Source of the DNA: Hypomesus transpacificus
Lineage: Eukaryota; Chordata; Actinopteri; Osmeriformes; Osmeridae
Reading direction: 5' to 3'
Assembly: GCF_021917145.1 (NCBI RefSeq)
Contig: NC_061064.1
Span: forward strand, 5,388,481 to 5,452,480
Length of the DNA: 64,000 nt
Shown: piece after piece, positions 26,801 through 37,989 of the stretch
Position numbering within the stretch: the stretch's first letter is position 1
Layout: every line of letters starts with the position of its first letter
The notes under the pieces: model-generated
Told to the model about the DNA's origin: nothing
The model's database searches: none
The model's input: only the letters and a program-made list of their open reading frames with translations
Translations under genes and position numbers: made by a program

Positions 26801-29705
26801 TGTCTTTGTCTGGGCTCAGATGATGGGAGATGGCGTCTGCGCTCATGCCTCCAGTAACGTCGTTTGGCTCTCGTGTCCAGGGGACAGACTGATTCAGAGC
26901 AGGCTGGGCTCCGGGTATTGAAACTTGACTATAATGGTGCTACCCATTATAATACACAGCGCTGCTGGTGTTGTGTGTGTGTTTTCTGAGAGATGCATCT
27001 CAGGGGGCAGGAGGGAGATAACGAGCGAAAACGAGTCATTTGCTACTTAAAAAAAATAAAAAAATCCCCAGTCGCGCAATCGTCTGTTGTGTTTTGTCCT
27101 TGAACAAAGCGGCCGGGCTGCGTGTTTACCCAGGGTGACGACAGCACAGCCGTTAACACCAGAGCGCTGGGAGAGGACTAAGGCAGGGAGGCTTTAGCCG
27201 TGAGCCTCTGACACTGTTTGTTTTGGTTTTACAGCCAACAGACCCCCCCCCTTCCCCCCCGCCCTTCCTCTTTCACCTATGGATGCTGTCCTCCAATGGT
27301 GTTTTTTTTGGAGTGCGTTTCATCAACTTAAACTCTCCTCTCGCCCCAAGGGTATTCCGGTCCACTCTGGGAGGAAGGCTCACTTTTAACCTTGAGAATT
27401 CATTTGGGGAAGAGCTGCAGCACATGTAGAAAGGCTGCGGAGGCGTAGCGGGAGTCCTTCAGGATTAAAGCCTCGCTCCGACACGCACGCACACGCGCGC
27501 GCCCACTCAGCCGCATGCTTCAAAGAGCCAGACAGGTCCTTGAGAGCACACAGGTGACCCCGCCCTCTCATTTGACTCCCAAATGAGGCCCCTCCCCCAG
27601 GTAGGGTGCACGCGCTTACACCAGCGATGACCTCATCGTCAGACGTCACCGTGACTGTCCTCTCCACCTCTCCCCCCTGCTGTCACCAAGACAAACACGG
27701 GTCTTCATCCCGGGCGGTCCTCAGAGACCTGCTGTCCAGATGGAGCCGGTGAAGGCTAACCTGCTGGCGAGCAGAGCGCTGGGGGGAAAACATCGTCTTT
27801 CCCCACCTGGCCGATTCTCTTCTGCCTGCTGGTCTGCTTGATAGCTTGGCGGTCTGGCTGCCTGTCTCGGTCTGTGTGTCTGGCTGCCTGTCTCCCTGTC
27901 TTTGTCCGTGTATCTGTCTCCCTGTCTGTGTGTCTGGCTGACTGTCCCTGTCTCTGTGAGGCTGTCTGGCTGGCTGTCTGTGTGTCTGGCTGCCTGTCTC
28001 CCTGTCTGCCTGTCTCCCTGTCTCTCTCTGTGTGTCTGGCTGTGTGCTCGTCTACCTCCCTGTCTCTCTGCTGGCCTGCCTGGCAGCCTAGCTGGCGGTC
28101 TGCCGGTGTGTCTGCCCGCTTAGCATGCCGTTTGGTTTTTGTGGTTTCCATCACGCGGGGCCCTGACAAAGTATTGGTGGGATTTGTTTTGTCGGGCTTG
28201 GCTTTCACCGGTGTGTACTAGTATGAGACTGTGGTGTGTTTTCTTTTTTTGTTGTTGTTTGAGCAAACAAGTTATTGTCTGTCTCCTCCACTGCCTCGGG
28301 CAATTTAATTTCCTCCCCTCCGCGTTCTCGTCTCGCTGTTATTACTAGCGATGTTCTGATCCCACAAAAGTTTCAGGACTTGCCCCCCCCCCCCCTCCTC
28401 TCCTCCCCCCCCCCCCCCCCCCCCCCCTCCCCAGCGATTCAGGTGGAATACATTATCCGTTTCCATGGCTAATATGTACAAGATGTACGAGGCGCCTGGT
28501 AGCCGTGGGGCGCCATAACAAGACTCCCCAGCCGAGCGGAGCAGCGCTAGGCGTTCTCCTGGACAGCCGTCTCTCCGCTCCACCCCCTCCCCCTGTTCTC
28601 TCCCCCTGTGAGCTGGCTGTGTTCTCTGATGTGTTGATTAGGATGCTCCCTTGCTGGGTTCTCTCCTTCACTCTCCCTCTCTCCTCTCATCCTCCCTTTC
28701 TCTCCTCTCCTCCACTCTCCCTCTCCTCGCATGCTCTCCTCCTCTCCTCTCCTCCCTTGCCTTTTTCTCTTCTCCACTTTTCCTTTCCCTCTCTTCCCCC
28801 CTCTCCTCCACCCGTGGGCTTTGTGCGTGTCTGACGGTGATCCCAGCACAGAAAGCCTGTTTCTGACAATCTCCATAGAAATGGAGATGAATATGCCCTT
28901 GTGTGTGCCTGTGTGTGTGTGAGAGGGAGAGATGGAGAAAAAGCAAATTGCTGCCTGTTTTTATTGTCTTGGCTCTGCGTGGTTGTTATGTTTGCTCCTG
29001 TGCATCTATTGGTTGGCCACACCTGGTCTTCATCTCCTGGCATTTCCTCGTTGGCGTCGTCAGCCAGACAGACGGGCAAGGTATGGGGGCTGGGGGGGCT
29101 TTGTAGCTGGGGGGGCCGGGGGGCTGTGTAGATGGGGGGGGGGGGGGGGGGGGCAGCTCTGTTGACACAGCAGGTGTTGATTTGACTCAACAGTGGGGGC
29201 TTTGTGTGTTCCACGCAGTACCTAGGCAGCACTGAAAGGGCAAAAGCAGTCTGACAGGCAGCTATCGCCAAGGAGACAAGCCTGAGACCGTCTTCCCTGT
29301 CCTTTGTTTAAGGGAAGGGTGGCTGGATGGGAGGGTCTGGTCTGTGTGTGTGTGACACATTGGAAACGAGGGCCCTCTTATCACAGCTGGAGTCGTGAAG
29401 CATCCTTCAAGGAAAGGTTACGGTTACCGTGTTCTCACCAGCGACTCTTCTCCTCCGCCCTCCTCCTCTCTTCTTCCTCGTCTCCCTCCTCCTCCTCCAG
29501 GTGATCCTGTACTCGGGTGACCGGGCCTACGAGGACTACTACCCGGCCGTGAAGGGCCGCGCCCACTTCAACTCGGCCGACCCCAAGAACGGCGACGCCT
29601 CCATCAACCTGACGGGCCTCAAGTCGTCCGACACGGGCACCTACCAGTGCAAGGTGAAGAAGGCTCCGGGCATCCGCAGCCGCAAGATGCTGCTCACCGT
29701 CATGG
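5801..29705 (+). CDS. cxadr: Coxsackievirus and adenovirus receptor homologue, 5' part only
   Basis: Three coding exons are seen: 5801-5852 (signal peptide, [10 protein letters not shown] then a hydrophobic run ending near Gly18), 24255-24424 and 29501-29705. Phases (1, 0, 1) join exactly. Together they encode a signal peptide and the first, V-type immunoglobulin domain. The disulphide cysteines sit in VKLDCQF and [11 protein letters not shown]. Other family hallmarks are GPLDIEW, VILYSGD, the ASINLTGL glycosylation site and SDTGTYQC. Family knowledge: CXADR is a single-pass tight-junction adhesion molecule with two Ig domains, a transmembrane helix and a PDZ-binding tail; some viruses use it as an attachment receptor. 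The second Ig domain, membrane helix and tail are absent between 29706 and the gap. The gene is therefore incomplete in this window, not necessarily broken. Confidence 0.93.
16418..16445. repeat. Poly(C) tract, 28 bases
   Basis: An uninterrupted C run lies in cxadr intron 1, with further C-runs 130-200 bases upstream. The length is likely imprecise in the assembly. Confidence 0.9.
16817..16845. repeat. (GT)n microsatellite
   Basis: A perfect dinucleotide run lies in cxadr intron 1. Confidence 0.9.
25011..25193. repeat. 63-base minisatellite, 3 copies
   Basis: Units begin TCTGGTTTGTGGTACTG at 25011, 25074 and 25137, giving a 63-base period. Copies are nearly identical, and the third ends early. 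It lies in cxadr intron 2. The period is a multiple of three, so open frames run through it, but nothing else suggests coding. Confidence 0.85.
26279..26431. repeat. GGGAGA-type purine-rich tract
   Basis: A degenerate (GGGAGA/GAGA)n low-complexity stretch in cxadr intron 2. Confidence 0.8.
27838..28115. repeat. Degenerate TGTC/GGCTGCC tract
   Basis: Irregular repeats of CTGGCTGCCTGTCTCCCTGT and shorter versions run for about 280 bases. This is low-complexity intronic DNA. Confidence 0.75.
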
Positions 29706-29924
29706 GTGAGTGACGCCCCGCGCTGCCACACGCGTGCTCCAGGCCCACAGCCCGCAGTCGCTAGCCCAGCACTGCCTGGCTCTGTCAGGGCTTCCTGTAT
29801 AGACGAGCCACAGGCTTTTGCCACTCAGTTTTGACCCCCAACCCCAGTTTATTTTTCTTGTACTCAGTAGAATCCTGACAATCCGTTTAACCCCATAACA
29901 TATATGACGCACACCTGATTTTCT

Positions 29925-30140
29925 TACATTTACATTACATTACATTTAGTCATTTAGTCATTTAGCAGTAGGTAGCTAGTATCCATAGCGACTTACAGTA
30001 AGTACAGGGACATTCTCCCCAAGGCAAGTAGGGTGAAGTGCCTTTCCCAAGGACACAACGTCATGTGCACCGGCCAGGAATCGAACTAGCAACCTTCAGA
30101 TTACTAACCCGATGTTCTACCCGCTCAGCCACCTGACTCC
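29925..30140 (-). mobile_element. tRNA-derived SINE
   Basis: On the minus strand the element begins GGGAGTCAGGTGGCTGAGCG (A-box-like). It carries a B-box-like AGTTCGATTCC, then the body GGCACTTCACCCTACTTGCC, and ends in repeats of AAATGTAATGT and AAATGACT. The same family occurs at 45286-45469 on the plus strand. It is a retroposed non-coding element, not a functional tRNA gene. Confidence 0.8.
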
Positions 30141-31424
30141 CCTGTGTGGGTCTCCGCAGCGTATGATCCCAGGTGATTTGTCAGTGACCTAACCCAATAG
30201 AATGCCTACAGATGCAACAATCGCATCCAGTAAAGTAAAGACTCGCTGTACTTGTTACACTTCCTCAGAAGTGCGGCAGCAGCGAAAATGGGATTGCAAA
30301 ACTATCCCATTCCGCAGCAGCAGCTGAGAATTGGAACGAGCGCGTCCCCAAATGATTTACCCTGAGGGGAGGGGCCAGTCGGATATTTCAGATGGTACTC
30401 ACGTCAACGGTTAAGATGGGCTTCAAATGGGACTTCAGGCTGAACTGACTTGCTCACAGCTTTTATATAACTCAAGCCAGAAGAGTGTGTGGCGTGTCTC
30501 CACCTCCAAAACCATGACTCACCACCACCGTCATCATCATCGAGCTAGGCATGGGAGGGAGCTCGGAGGGAGAAGACCAAATGTTACTGATCAGACACCT
30601 CACTGGGCTTATCTCCCGGTCACAGGCTCGCACCAAGGCTGCATCCGTCAGCTGAATCACACCCCCAAACAACTGCCCTACTGTCACCGTCGACGGAGTT
30701 GATCCACTTCCTGAAACCCGGTCGTGTGGATAGGGAAAGCGCTTGTGGTCAGCCATCATGAGACAGCCCTCCCGGGGCCTCTGGAGATAACGCTCGATGG
30801 TTTCACCTCGCATTCAAAACATGAGCACACAGCCCGCGCCTGCTGCTGTTCAGCACGGCATGTCGTCTTTTATGAGCGATCAACATGCATTACGACGCTA
30901 AACTGCCAAGACGGCTTCCCGCCAGACCGGTTCCCGCGTCAACACGCCGACGTCGACACGCGGGCACCTTAGTGCACCGCCAGGCTTTTTCCCCCCCGCG
31001 GCGGCCTCTGAGGCGAGGGAGATGAATGGCTTGGGTAATGTGTAATGATTAGCCGCAGCAAGCTGATGGGCTGGAGGCTGACCGGAGAGAATGTCCCGAC
31101 GTGACCGGCCTGACCAAACAGTGCAGGGGGCACGCACGGTGTGAGAGACCAGGGGCGCTGGAGCGGGACCGGAGACATGGCCTAATGTCTGCCCCCCCCC
31201 CCCCCCCAAGCCATTGACCCGAGGGCCAGTGCACTCCTGGCTAGGAGGGGGAGGAGAGGGGGGGGGGGTGACAAGGAGAAAGGGGACAAGGAGAGACATG
31301 TGGCTTGCTCTGCATTTTTACCTCCAGGTCGATCTTGTCAGAGGGTAAAGACGCTCAAGCACATAGGCAAAGGAAGGACACATGGGCGTGAGCTTGTCTA
31401 TGCATGGGCAAGCTGACACACGCA

Positions 31425-31459
<35 letters not shown>

Positions 31460-31838
31460 GTCGAGATGGACGGTGAAGGTAACCGAGGCTGAGAGCGCAC
31501 CTGCAGCACGCGGACAGGACGCCAGCAGCCCTCACGCCCAATCACTGTCTCTCTAGCTGGACCTGGCCGAGCCCTCAGCAGCCAATCACCTTCACTCTTG
31601 GGGGGCCTGACCTGATTTTACAACCAGTTGCCCCATTAGCATCAGACCTCGCCGTAGCCAATCACAGCCTCACAGCAGTCAGTCAGCGTGCCGTTCTCTT
31701 TCTATCTCCCTAGATGTGGTCTACCACAGTGTATCAGCCTCTCCCCTATCTTCACCCCAGCACAGCCCAGCTCCCATAAATCTCTTATCTCCGCTCTTTT
31801 ATATTCCAACACACAACCAATCACTCTCGCTCTCCTTA

Positions 31839-31840
<2 letters not shown>

Positions 31841-31904
<64 letters not shown>

Positions 31905-31920
31905 TATCTCTCTCTCTCTC
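31841..31920. repeat. (CT)n microsatellite
   Basis: A long CT run, interrupted once by CTCCTTAT, lies in the cxadr sequence after exon 3. Confidence 0.9.
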
Positions 31921-32808
31921 TGGCTTTTCTCTCCTTATCCCTCTCTCTCTCCGTCTTGCCGGGCTCTTTCTCTCTCCAGGTGCTCTCTCCTTCATCTTTG
32001 ACCTCATCCCTCTCCCATATCACACAAATAAATCCACACGTGCCGTCGCTGCCTCTTGCTCATATGAAAAGCGTCCATGTCACAGCCCTGATTTGAGGTG
32101 AACAGGGATTCCAAATGCCACCGCAGTATGACATTCATGCAGCGTGCGTGTTTGTGTGTGTGTGTGTGGGTTCACCCTGGCGGAGATCCGATCTCAAGAC
32201 AGAGCAGCCTTGGCCCCTGTCCTCCCCTCCATCCGTCCATCAGCACTCCTTTAATTTATTTTGCTCTCTCTCTCTCCCCCTCTCTCTCTCTGGTTCTCTC
32301 CATCCTGACCCCTGACTATCAGATGAGTGTGAGCGTTCCCCCAGGACCGGCCTGTCTGGTGTTAATCCACACGGTTCTGCCCGCTAAGCCCCTGGCCCAC
32401 ATCTGCCCCCGCCCCCTGCCCTCTCCCTTCCCGGCCCTGTTGTTACAGCGGCCATTAGCACATCATGATGTCAGCGCTGACACGCACACACACAGACAGA
32501 AACTCAACACACACACACACAAGAGTGGCACCCATCCACACGTCTTAAATCTAAGGATTTGAGCTTCATGAAGATGGATTCATCGAGCCACACTGGCCTG
32601 TACACCCCCTAGCTCACCCCACCCCGACTACCCCTCCCCCAGCGCGCCCAGCACGCCCGCCTGGCCTAGCCTAGCCTTCCAGTGGATCCGGTCTGGTTTT
32701 AATTTGGAGCTTTGTTTGCTTTCGAATTCCTATCTCATCTCCTGCCAACAGACCAGGGAGTCTGTTTGCGTACGTTTCGGCTTTCCCATGGAGGCCTGCG
32801 TTCACCCT

Positions 32809-32810
<2 letters not shown>

Positions 32811-32858
<48 letters not shown>
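32811..32858. repeat. (GT)n microsatellite
   Basis: A perfect GT run of about 48 bases, 250 bases before the assembly gap. Confidence 0.9.
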
Positions 32859-32860
<2 letters not shown>

Positions 32861-33110
32861 GAGAGAGAGCATGCCCCCTACTTTCTGATCTTCATTATCT
32901 TGAGTGACAGCACCTGTAATGACAGCAGCTGTATCAGTTACCCTGATTACACCTCTCATTATGCTGATGACTGCAGCCATGACGGGCCAGCCAAACACAC
33001 ACCAACACCCTCCCACGCACAGCACACACGCCAACCTGCCCAGGGGGAGAAAGAGAGAAAATCAGATATGGTTTATGTGGAGCTAATGTATCCACCTGGG
33101 CACAAATGTC

Positions 33111-33610
33111 NNNNNNNNNNNNNNNNNNNNNNNNNNNNNNNNNNNNNNNNNNNNNNNNNNNNNNNNNNNNNNNNNNNNNNNNNNNNNNNNNNNNNNNNNN
33201 NNNNNNNNNNNNNNNNNNNNNNNNNNNNNNNNNNNNNNNNNNNNNNNNNNNNNNNNNNNNNNNNNNNNNNNNNNNNNNNNNNNNNNNNNNNNNNNNNNNN
33301 NNNNNNNNNNNNNNNNNNNNNNNNNNNNNNNNNNNNNNNNNNNNNNNNNNNNNNNNNNNNNNNNNNNNNNNNNNNNNNNNNNNNNNNNNNNNNNNNNNNN
33401 NNNNNNNNNNNNNNNNNNNNNNNNNNNNNNNNNNNNNNNNNNNNNNNNNNNNNNNNNNNNNNNNNNNNNNNNNNNNNNNNNNNNNNNNNNNNNNNNNNNN
33501 NNNNNNNNNNNNNNNNNNNNNNNNNNNNNNNNNNNNNNNNNNNNNNNNNNNNNNNNNNNNNNNNNNNNNNNNNNNNNNNNNNNNNNNNNNNNNNNNNNNN
33601 NNNNNNNNNN
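33111..33610. other. Assembly gap, 500 N
   Basis: The gap is exactly 500 unknown bases, which suggests a placeholder rather than a measured length. To its left is the unfinished cxadr gene. To its right is an unrelated gene that starts abruptly at the acceptor of its sixth exon. Confidence 0.98.
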
Positions 33611-33619
33611 TCTCCCTAG

Positions 33620-35110
33620 AATCATGTTATGGAGGACGAAGCCCAGGCCCATCTTCCTTCCTCTGTGAGAGCCGTGACCAAGCCTTGTGCCACTAATGAC
33701 GTGCACCCCACCATGGTAGACGAGAAGAGGCACGACAGGGTTAGGGTTAGTGCCACTCTTAGTGCGACAAGAGCCATGAAAAGGTTCCAAAAGTCCCTGG
33801 TTGCCCTGGAACAGGACCTTATGAAAACCAAGGCGGACATCCTCAACACCAACGAGTACTTCAAAGAGATGTCTCGTGTGAAGATCCAGGGACAAGGCCG
33901 GATGGGTGCGTCTCTGAGAAAACTCGTAGATAACGTCAGAGGGAAAAGGCTCCAGAGGGTTCAGGCGCATAAGTATATACAGGTCAGACAAGATTTCGAT
34001 GCACTGATCCAAGTGATCCAGAACGACTGCAGAGCTGAATTCAATATGACGGGCCTGGAGGACTGGAAGAGAGAGGTTAAGAGGCTGCACATGGCCTGCA
34101 AGGCCTGCACTGAGAGGGTCCAAACACCTGAGGTGTGTAGTTCCCCACCACAGGTCCAACCCTCTCAGGAACAGAAGTCCTCCATCCAACCCTTTGTAAG
34201 TAATCAATACAGAGACTGTACGTATTCATTTATTCAGCTATTGTTTGATTCAAGGTATGGCATGGCACTGTTTGTTGATTATCATCCTAAAGAGCCATGG
34301 AAAGATCCCAGGTCCCTCATGCCGAAAGGTTATGTCTTCTCTTGTCTCCCCAGGATCTATCTGAGACAGAGCCCACTCTTGTGGTCCCCTTCGCTATTGA
34401 GGATGCCACGGACTCACCCCCTCTGACTCCTCCGACACCCGAGGCCCTCCTCCCCAACCAGCAGCTTCCCCGGGCTTTGACTCCCCTCAACAATGTCACC
34501 GTTGGAGCTGTGAGTCCTACATGGCCTGAGACTTCGCCTGCTGTGGGGTATTTAACCCCCCCTTGTCTGGCACCAATCCAAAACTTGAGCACTGTTGCAA
34601 AGAAGCTGCTCCAAGAACTGGAAGAGCTCCAGCAGGTGGGTCATCATCATCATAGGCAAATATATGATATTCACTGTTGAAGCATAAATCCCAATTTGCA
34701 CAATATTGACTGTATTAATTGCGGACTAATGAGGCTGGAAAAGAACCATGATGTAAGTTTGTGTTCTGTTTTCAGGATGTGACGGAGGAGAAGAAGATTG
34801 GCAAAGGGGAGAAGACGTATGTCAAACAACTGACTGTGTTGGAAGTCAGTAGCAAACAGCCAGAGGGAAACAATGTGAAGGAGGAGATAAAAAAGAAAAA
34901 GAAGAATGTGGGAAAGAGGTGAGGACAGATAGCAGAAAGGCTAAAGGGAGGGGTGGTATAATGTGGGTCAAGGCAGTAAGACCCTCAGTGTAAGGATGAG
35001 AGAATGTGTACTGGTATGGCAGATTACATTTGATGTTTTTTCTTATGATTGACAGGTTTCTCCAGTGGCTGTCGAGAAAACTCATATGCGGCTGTTGTTC
35101 AGATGTGTAA
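33620..35110 (+). CDS. Unrecognised gene, copy 1 (exons 6-9 only)
   Basis: Exons by homology to copy 2: 33620-34195, 34354-34635, 34776-34918 and 35056-35110, coding the last 351 residues. The first five exons would lie in the gap, whose stated size is far too small for them. The protein is identical to copy 2 apart from one site in exon 7, where an in-frame 6-base difference gives NNVTVGAV instead of NHVGAV. All splice sites and the stop codon are intact, so nothing marks it as a pseudogene. The function is unknown; see copy 2 for the domain description. It could be a true tandem paralogue or, less likely, an assembly artefact. Confidence 0.75.
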
Positions 35111-35197
35111 CAAACATGCATGCATACTCATACTCTTTCTATCTCTCTGTCTTTCACAACACAGAGATGTCTATGTGACTCTCACACACACACATTT

Positions 35198-35263
<66 letters not shown>

Positions 35264-35279
35264 ACACACACAGACATTC

Positions 35280-35343
<64 letters not shown>

Positions 35344-35356
35344 TCTCTCATTGTTT

Positions 35357-35441
<85 letters not shown>
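35198..35441. repeat. (TC)n tract in the 3' UTR of copy 1
   Basis: About 240 bases of TC dinucleotides are interrupted by CACACACAGACATTCACCC and TCATTGTTTTC. They lie between the stop codon and the AATAAA. Confidence 0.9.
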
Positions 35442-35443
<2 letters not shown>

Positions 35444-35473
35444 CACACAGATGCTTGACTTAATGTTGTTCTC

Positions 35474-35479
35474 AATAAA
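35474..35479 (+). terminator. Poly(A) signal, copy 1
   Basis: AATAAA lies within TCTCAATAAAGTTATC, 364 bases after the stop codon, and is conserved in copy 2 at 41333-41338. T/GT-rich sequence follows. Confidence 0.7.
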
Positions 35480-35610
35480 GTTATCATTTTGTGTTTCATT
35501 TGGTATTGCTTTTTAATGGTTACTACTTGATGATTATTACTGCACTGCTTCACGTGGGCTTGCTGTAGTGGATATGGATTACTGGTGTTTTTTTCGGGGA
35601 GTCTGATAGA

Positions 35611-35920
35611 CAGACATCCCAAGTCTCCCGGAAGTTCCGGGAGTCTCCCGCATTTCAATAGCGGACAACCGCAAATGCTATAAAATGTCCCAGAATTCAT
35701 AGATTTTGTATTTAGAGCGAGCGCAAGACTGTGCAATGGCCGTTTAAGGTCGAAACAGGTGCATATCGCACGTCCTAATTTCGTCCCGGGGAGGGGGTGG
35801 TACGTGCTGGTTGAGGGAGTAGCCTACATCATGTGTGCGGATTGCGTCCCGGAGGGGGGGGGGGGTGGGGGGGGGGGGGAGTTGCCTCCCGGAAATGAGT
35901 CTCTGCAGGTTGGGATGTCT
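35611..35920. mobile_element. Short element with 12-base inverted ends (copy 1)
   Basis: CAGACATCCCAA at 35611-35622 is matched by its exact complement at 35909-35920. The interior holds the palindrome TCCCGGAAGTTCCGGGA and a long G-run. The element is present in both duplication copies, so it predates the duplication. The structure resembles a small non-autonomous DNA transposon; no family can be named and no target-site duplication is clear. Confidence 0.5.
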
Positions 35921-37138
35921 GGATAGAGGAAAGAATAATGAATGGTCACACACAAAATATACACATTATACACAGATAAACTCCTACAAATATTGTTACA
36001 ATGTAAACTTGTCAAAATGTGTAGTTTAAACTGGACTTTAGGACGTAGTGGACTTGATAGACAATCTCCAATGAAACAGGGTGATGGGGGTGAGTGGGGC
36101 TGTGTTCTTCCTGAAGTCCACAACCATCTCCACTGTCTTAAGAGCATTGAGCTGTATTTAAAATGTTGCATAAAGACATAGTGTATATGTTAAAGTCATT
36201 AATAAAGTGTGTGAAATTTGGCTTGGACAATGACCACTTACATTTAAGAATATGAAATGTGCCCATCAAAATCAGTAGTTGGATAAAATATATACAATCC
36301 AAATCAACATCTGGATTGATAAAATAAAAAATAATATCAAAGCTATTAATTGTTATAACATGACCTGTTATGTTATGAATATGACGAACCAATGAAATTG
36401 TTTTAGCTGGCATATAATGCAAATTAAAGTCTCTGTAAGTGACAATAGAATATGTATTCTGAGCTTGTCACACCACAGAAAAATGTTGTTAACCACCCAG
36501 CCAAATGCCAATTTTTTTTAAAGAAGCCAAGTAAAGTTATCAAAATCTTGTAAAAATGAGCAGTTTTCTCAGATCTCAAATGCTGGGGGCGTGTTTGCTT
36601 AGGTCGCTGAAAACACGCCCACTTCGCGCAGGGGCGGTTTTAGGCACGGGCGGGCGGACCCGGCAGGTTTTTTTGGCTCCAGTCTCCCTATACAACCATG
36701 TATGTAACACAATTTCCACTATTTACTTCAATGTACCAAAACATCCTAGCCCTATCAATCAACAATGTATGTCTCTGGGTGGGTATGGGTAGAAAACATG
36801 GAGTCTATCAGTGTTTCCAATAAAACGCTTATCATCCTTGTGACAGATCGGTATTGAGATTGGGCATGGTTTCATTATAAGCAAGAGTCCTAGCATGTCC
36901 TGTATTGACATGGTTACCTATCTGTTCAGTGAATATTTTTACCTTGAAGGTAAGACATTTGACATCATCTCTGGAAGAAATTGAGATACCACTGCACCTT
37001 TTTCTTTCACTTTCAAAAAGGTTTAGGACAATTATTTAAATGGTTGAGTAAGGAATAGAAGGGTAAAAATGTGCAGTACCCTTCTGTTTCTTGCTCATAA
37101 TTGTCGGCCCTTATTGGGAAGCTATAACTCCCTTTAGA

Positions 37139-37317
37139 ATGACTACTTGATACAGATCCTCTCCTGCACTGAACCCTCTTCTCCAGCAGGAACAGTTCAC
37201 TTGGATTGGAGCAGCTGGCGGGGCCAGCTAGCGAGAGATGGTGTCATGCAAAGTAGCTATCTAAAATGTTTTCGAGGGAATCGTGAGCAATCGTAGCCTA
37301 CTACTTATCTTAAAAAA
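37139..37317. other. Junction between copy 1 and the promoter blocks
   Basis: This short segment follows the right breakpoint of copy 1 and precedes the first promoter block. No gene is seen. Confidence 0.4.
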
Positions 37318-37912
37318 TTAATAAAAGCAAAGCATAGTCATAATAATTAAATGGCTCTGCCTGGGTGTACCTATACAGACAGCAAAGATTTAGCCAATTT
37401 AAGGACTGCTGGCTGTGTATGGATTTCAAAATAAAATCTGTCATACATGACGGAACGTGTAGTGCAGTGTAGTGCGTGTAGTTTGTTTGTGTATTATTTA
37501 TTGGAGTCATCTGAGCTACATGGTTGTGTGTACTACACATTTCTGATGAGGATTATTGACATATATTATTTGATGCGTTCTATCTGTATAAAAGTATGTC
37601 CGAATGCTATAGCTACACATGATGTGGCGTACAAAAACGTCACAATGGTGTATATCACTTAAATAAAACATTACAGAGCTACTTCACAATTTCTTCTGAA
37701 CAGGTATGTGAATAGTACAAGTTATAACTTGAAGAATATTGTAAGCTTTCTCAGATTTTCTCAGGCTCTTCAGACAATGTTGTGCTTTTTGGTGAGTAAT
37801 TCTTATTTACACATTAATGTTGCCCCTATTTATTGTAATCTTAGAGAAAACATAATTTGATGCTAAATTTAATTCACACTTTCGTTGTGCAGTTAGCGTA
37901 AATATCATGGCT
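37318..37912 (+). promoter_or_regulatory. Promoter block P1 with TATA box and first-exon donor
   Basis: The block carries TATAAAAG at 37587-37594 and, about 200 bases on, the sequence GTGCTTTTTG followed by the donor GTGAGT at 37792. A second possible donor follows TTCTGAACAG near 37703. The whole block recurs, clearly diverged, at 37990-38604. By inference it holds a non-coding first exon of the unrecognised gene. Confidence 0.5.
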
Positions 37913-37989
37913 GTACAACTAAGAACATGTCTCTCAGATTCAAAATTCTAAAACATTTAAACCAAGTTTTGATAATAAATCAATCAATA

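Larger units (their letters stand above)
24425..29500. other. cxadr intron 2, simple-repeat rich
   Basis: No exon is seen. The intron holds a 63-base minisatellite (25011-25193), purine-rich GGGAGA sequence (26279-26431), a TGTCTG/TGTC-rich degenerate tract (27838-28115), C-runs (28382-28427), pyrimidine-rich CTCTCC sequence (28660-28810) and a G-run (29127-29153). The polypyrimidine tract just before exon 3 is very long. Confidence 0.6.
29706..33110. other. cxadr sequence after exon 3, up to the gap
   Basis: I searched here for the second Ig domain, the transmembrane helix and the cytoplasmic tail and saw none. The stretch holds a SINE (29925-30140), a (CA)n at 31427-31456, a CT-rich tract at 31841-31920, further CT runs near 32265-32290 and a (GT)n at 32811-32858. 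Confidence 0.6.
33611..37138 (+). repeat. Tandem segmental duplication, copy 1
   Basis: The segment matches 39457-42976 base for base over long stretches, with an offset of 5846, later 5840. It covers four exons, introns, the 3' UTR and 2 kb of flank. Differences are few: a 6-base indel in exon 7, scattered substitutions and microsatellite length. Homology stops just after AACTCCCTTT. The left end is cut by the gap. Confidence 0.95.

Noticed and set aside
31688-32101. Open frames across (CT)n, (TC)n and (GA)n runs, here and at 35049-35516, 40889-41322, 50527-50816 and 58760-58999
   Set aside because: Dinucleotide runs stay open in several frames and encode Leu-Ser or Arg-Glu repeats. No start context, family match or splice support exists.
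29706-33110. Remaining cxadr exons (second Ig domain, membrane helix, tail)
   Set aside because: I looked for the cysteine, tryptophan and hydrophobic helix patterns between exon 3 and the gap and saw none.
33083-34207. A long open frame on the minus strand running through the N gap and opposite exon 6
   Set aside because: Much of it is unknown bases, and the rest is the antisense shadow of a spliced plus-strand exon. The same shadow appears opposite copy 2.
37005-37014. TTTCACTTTC, a full interferon response element consensus, at the end of copy 1
   Set aside because: It lies about 570 bases from the nearest TATA box and is lost in copy 2 through a small deletion. A chance match is likely.
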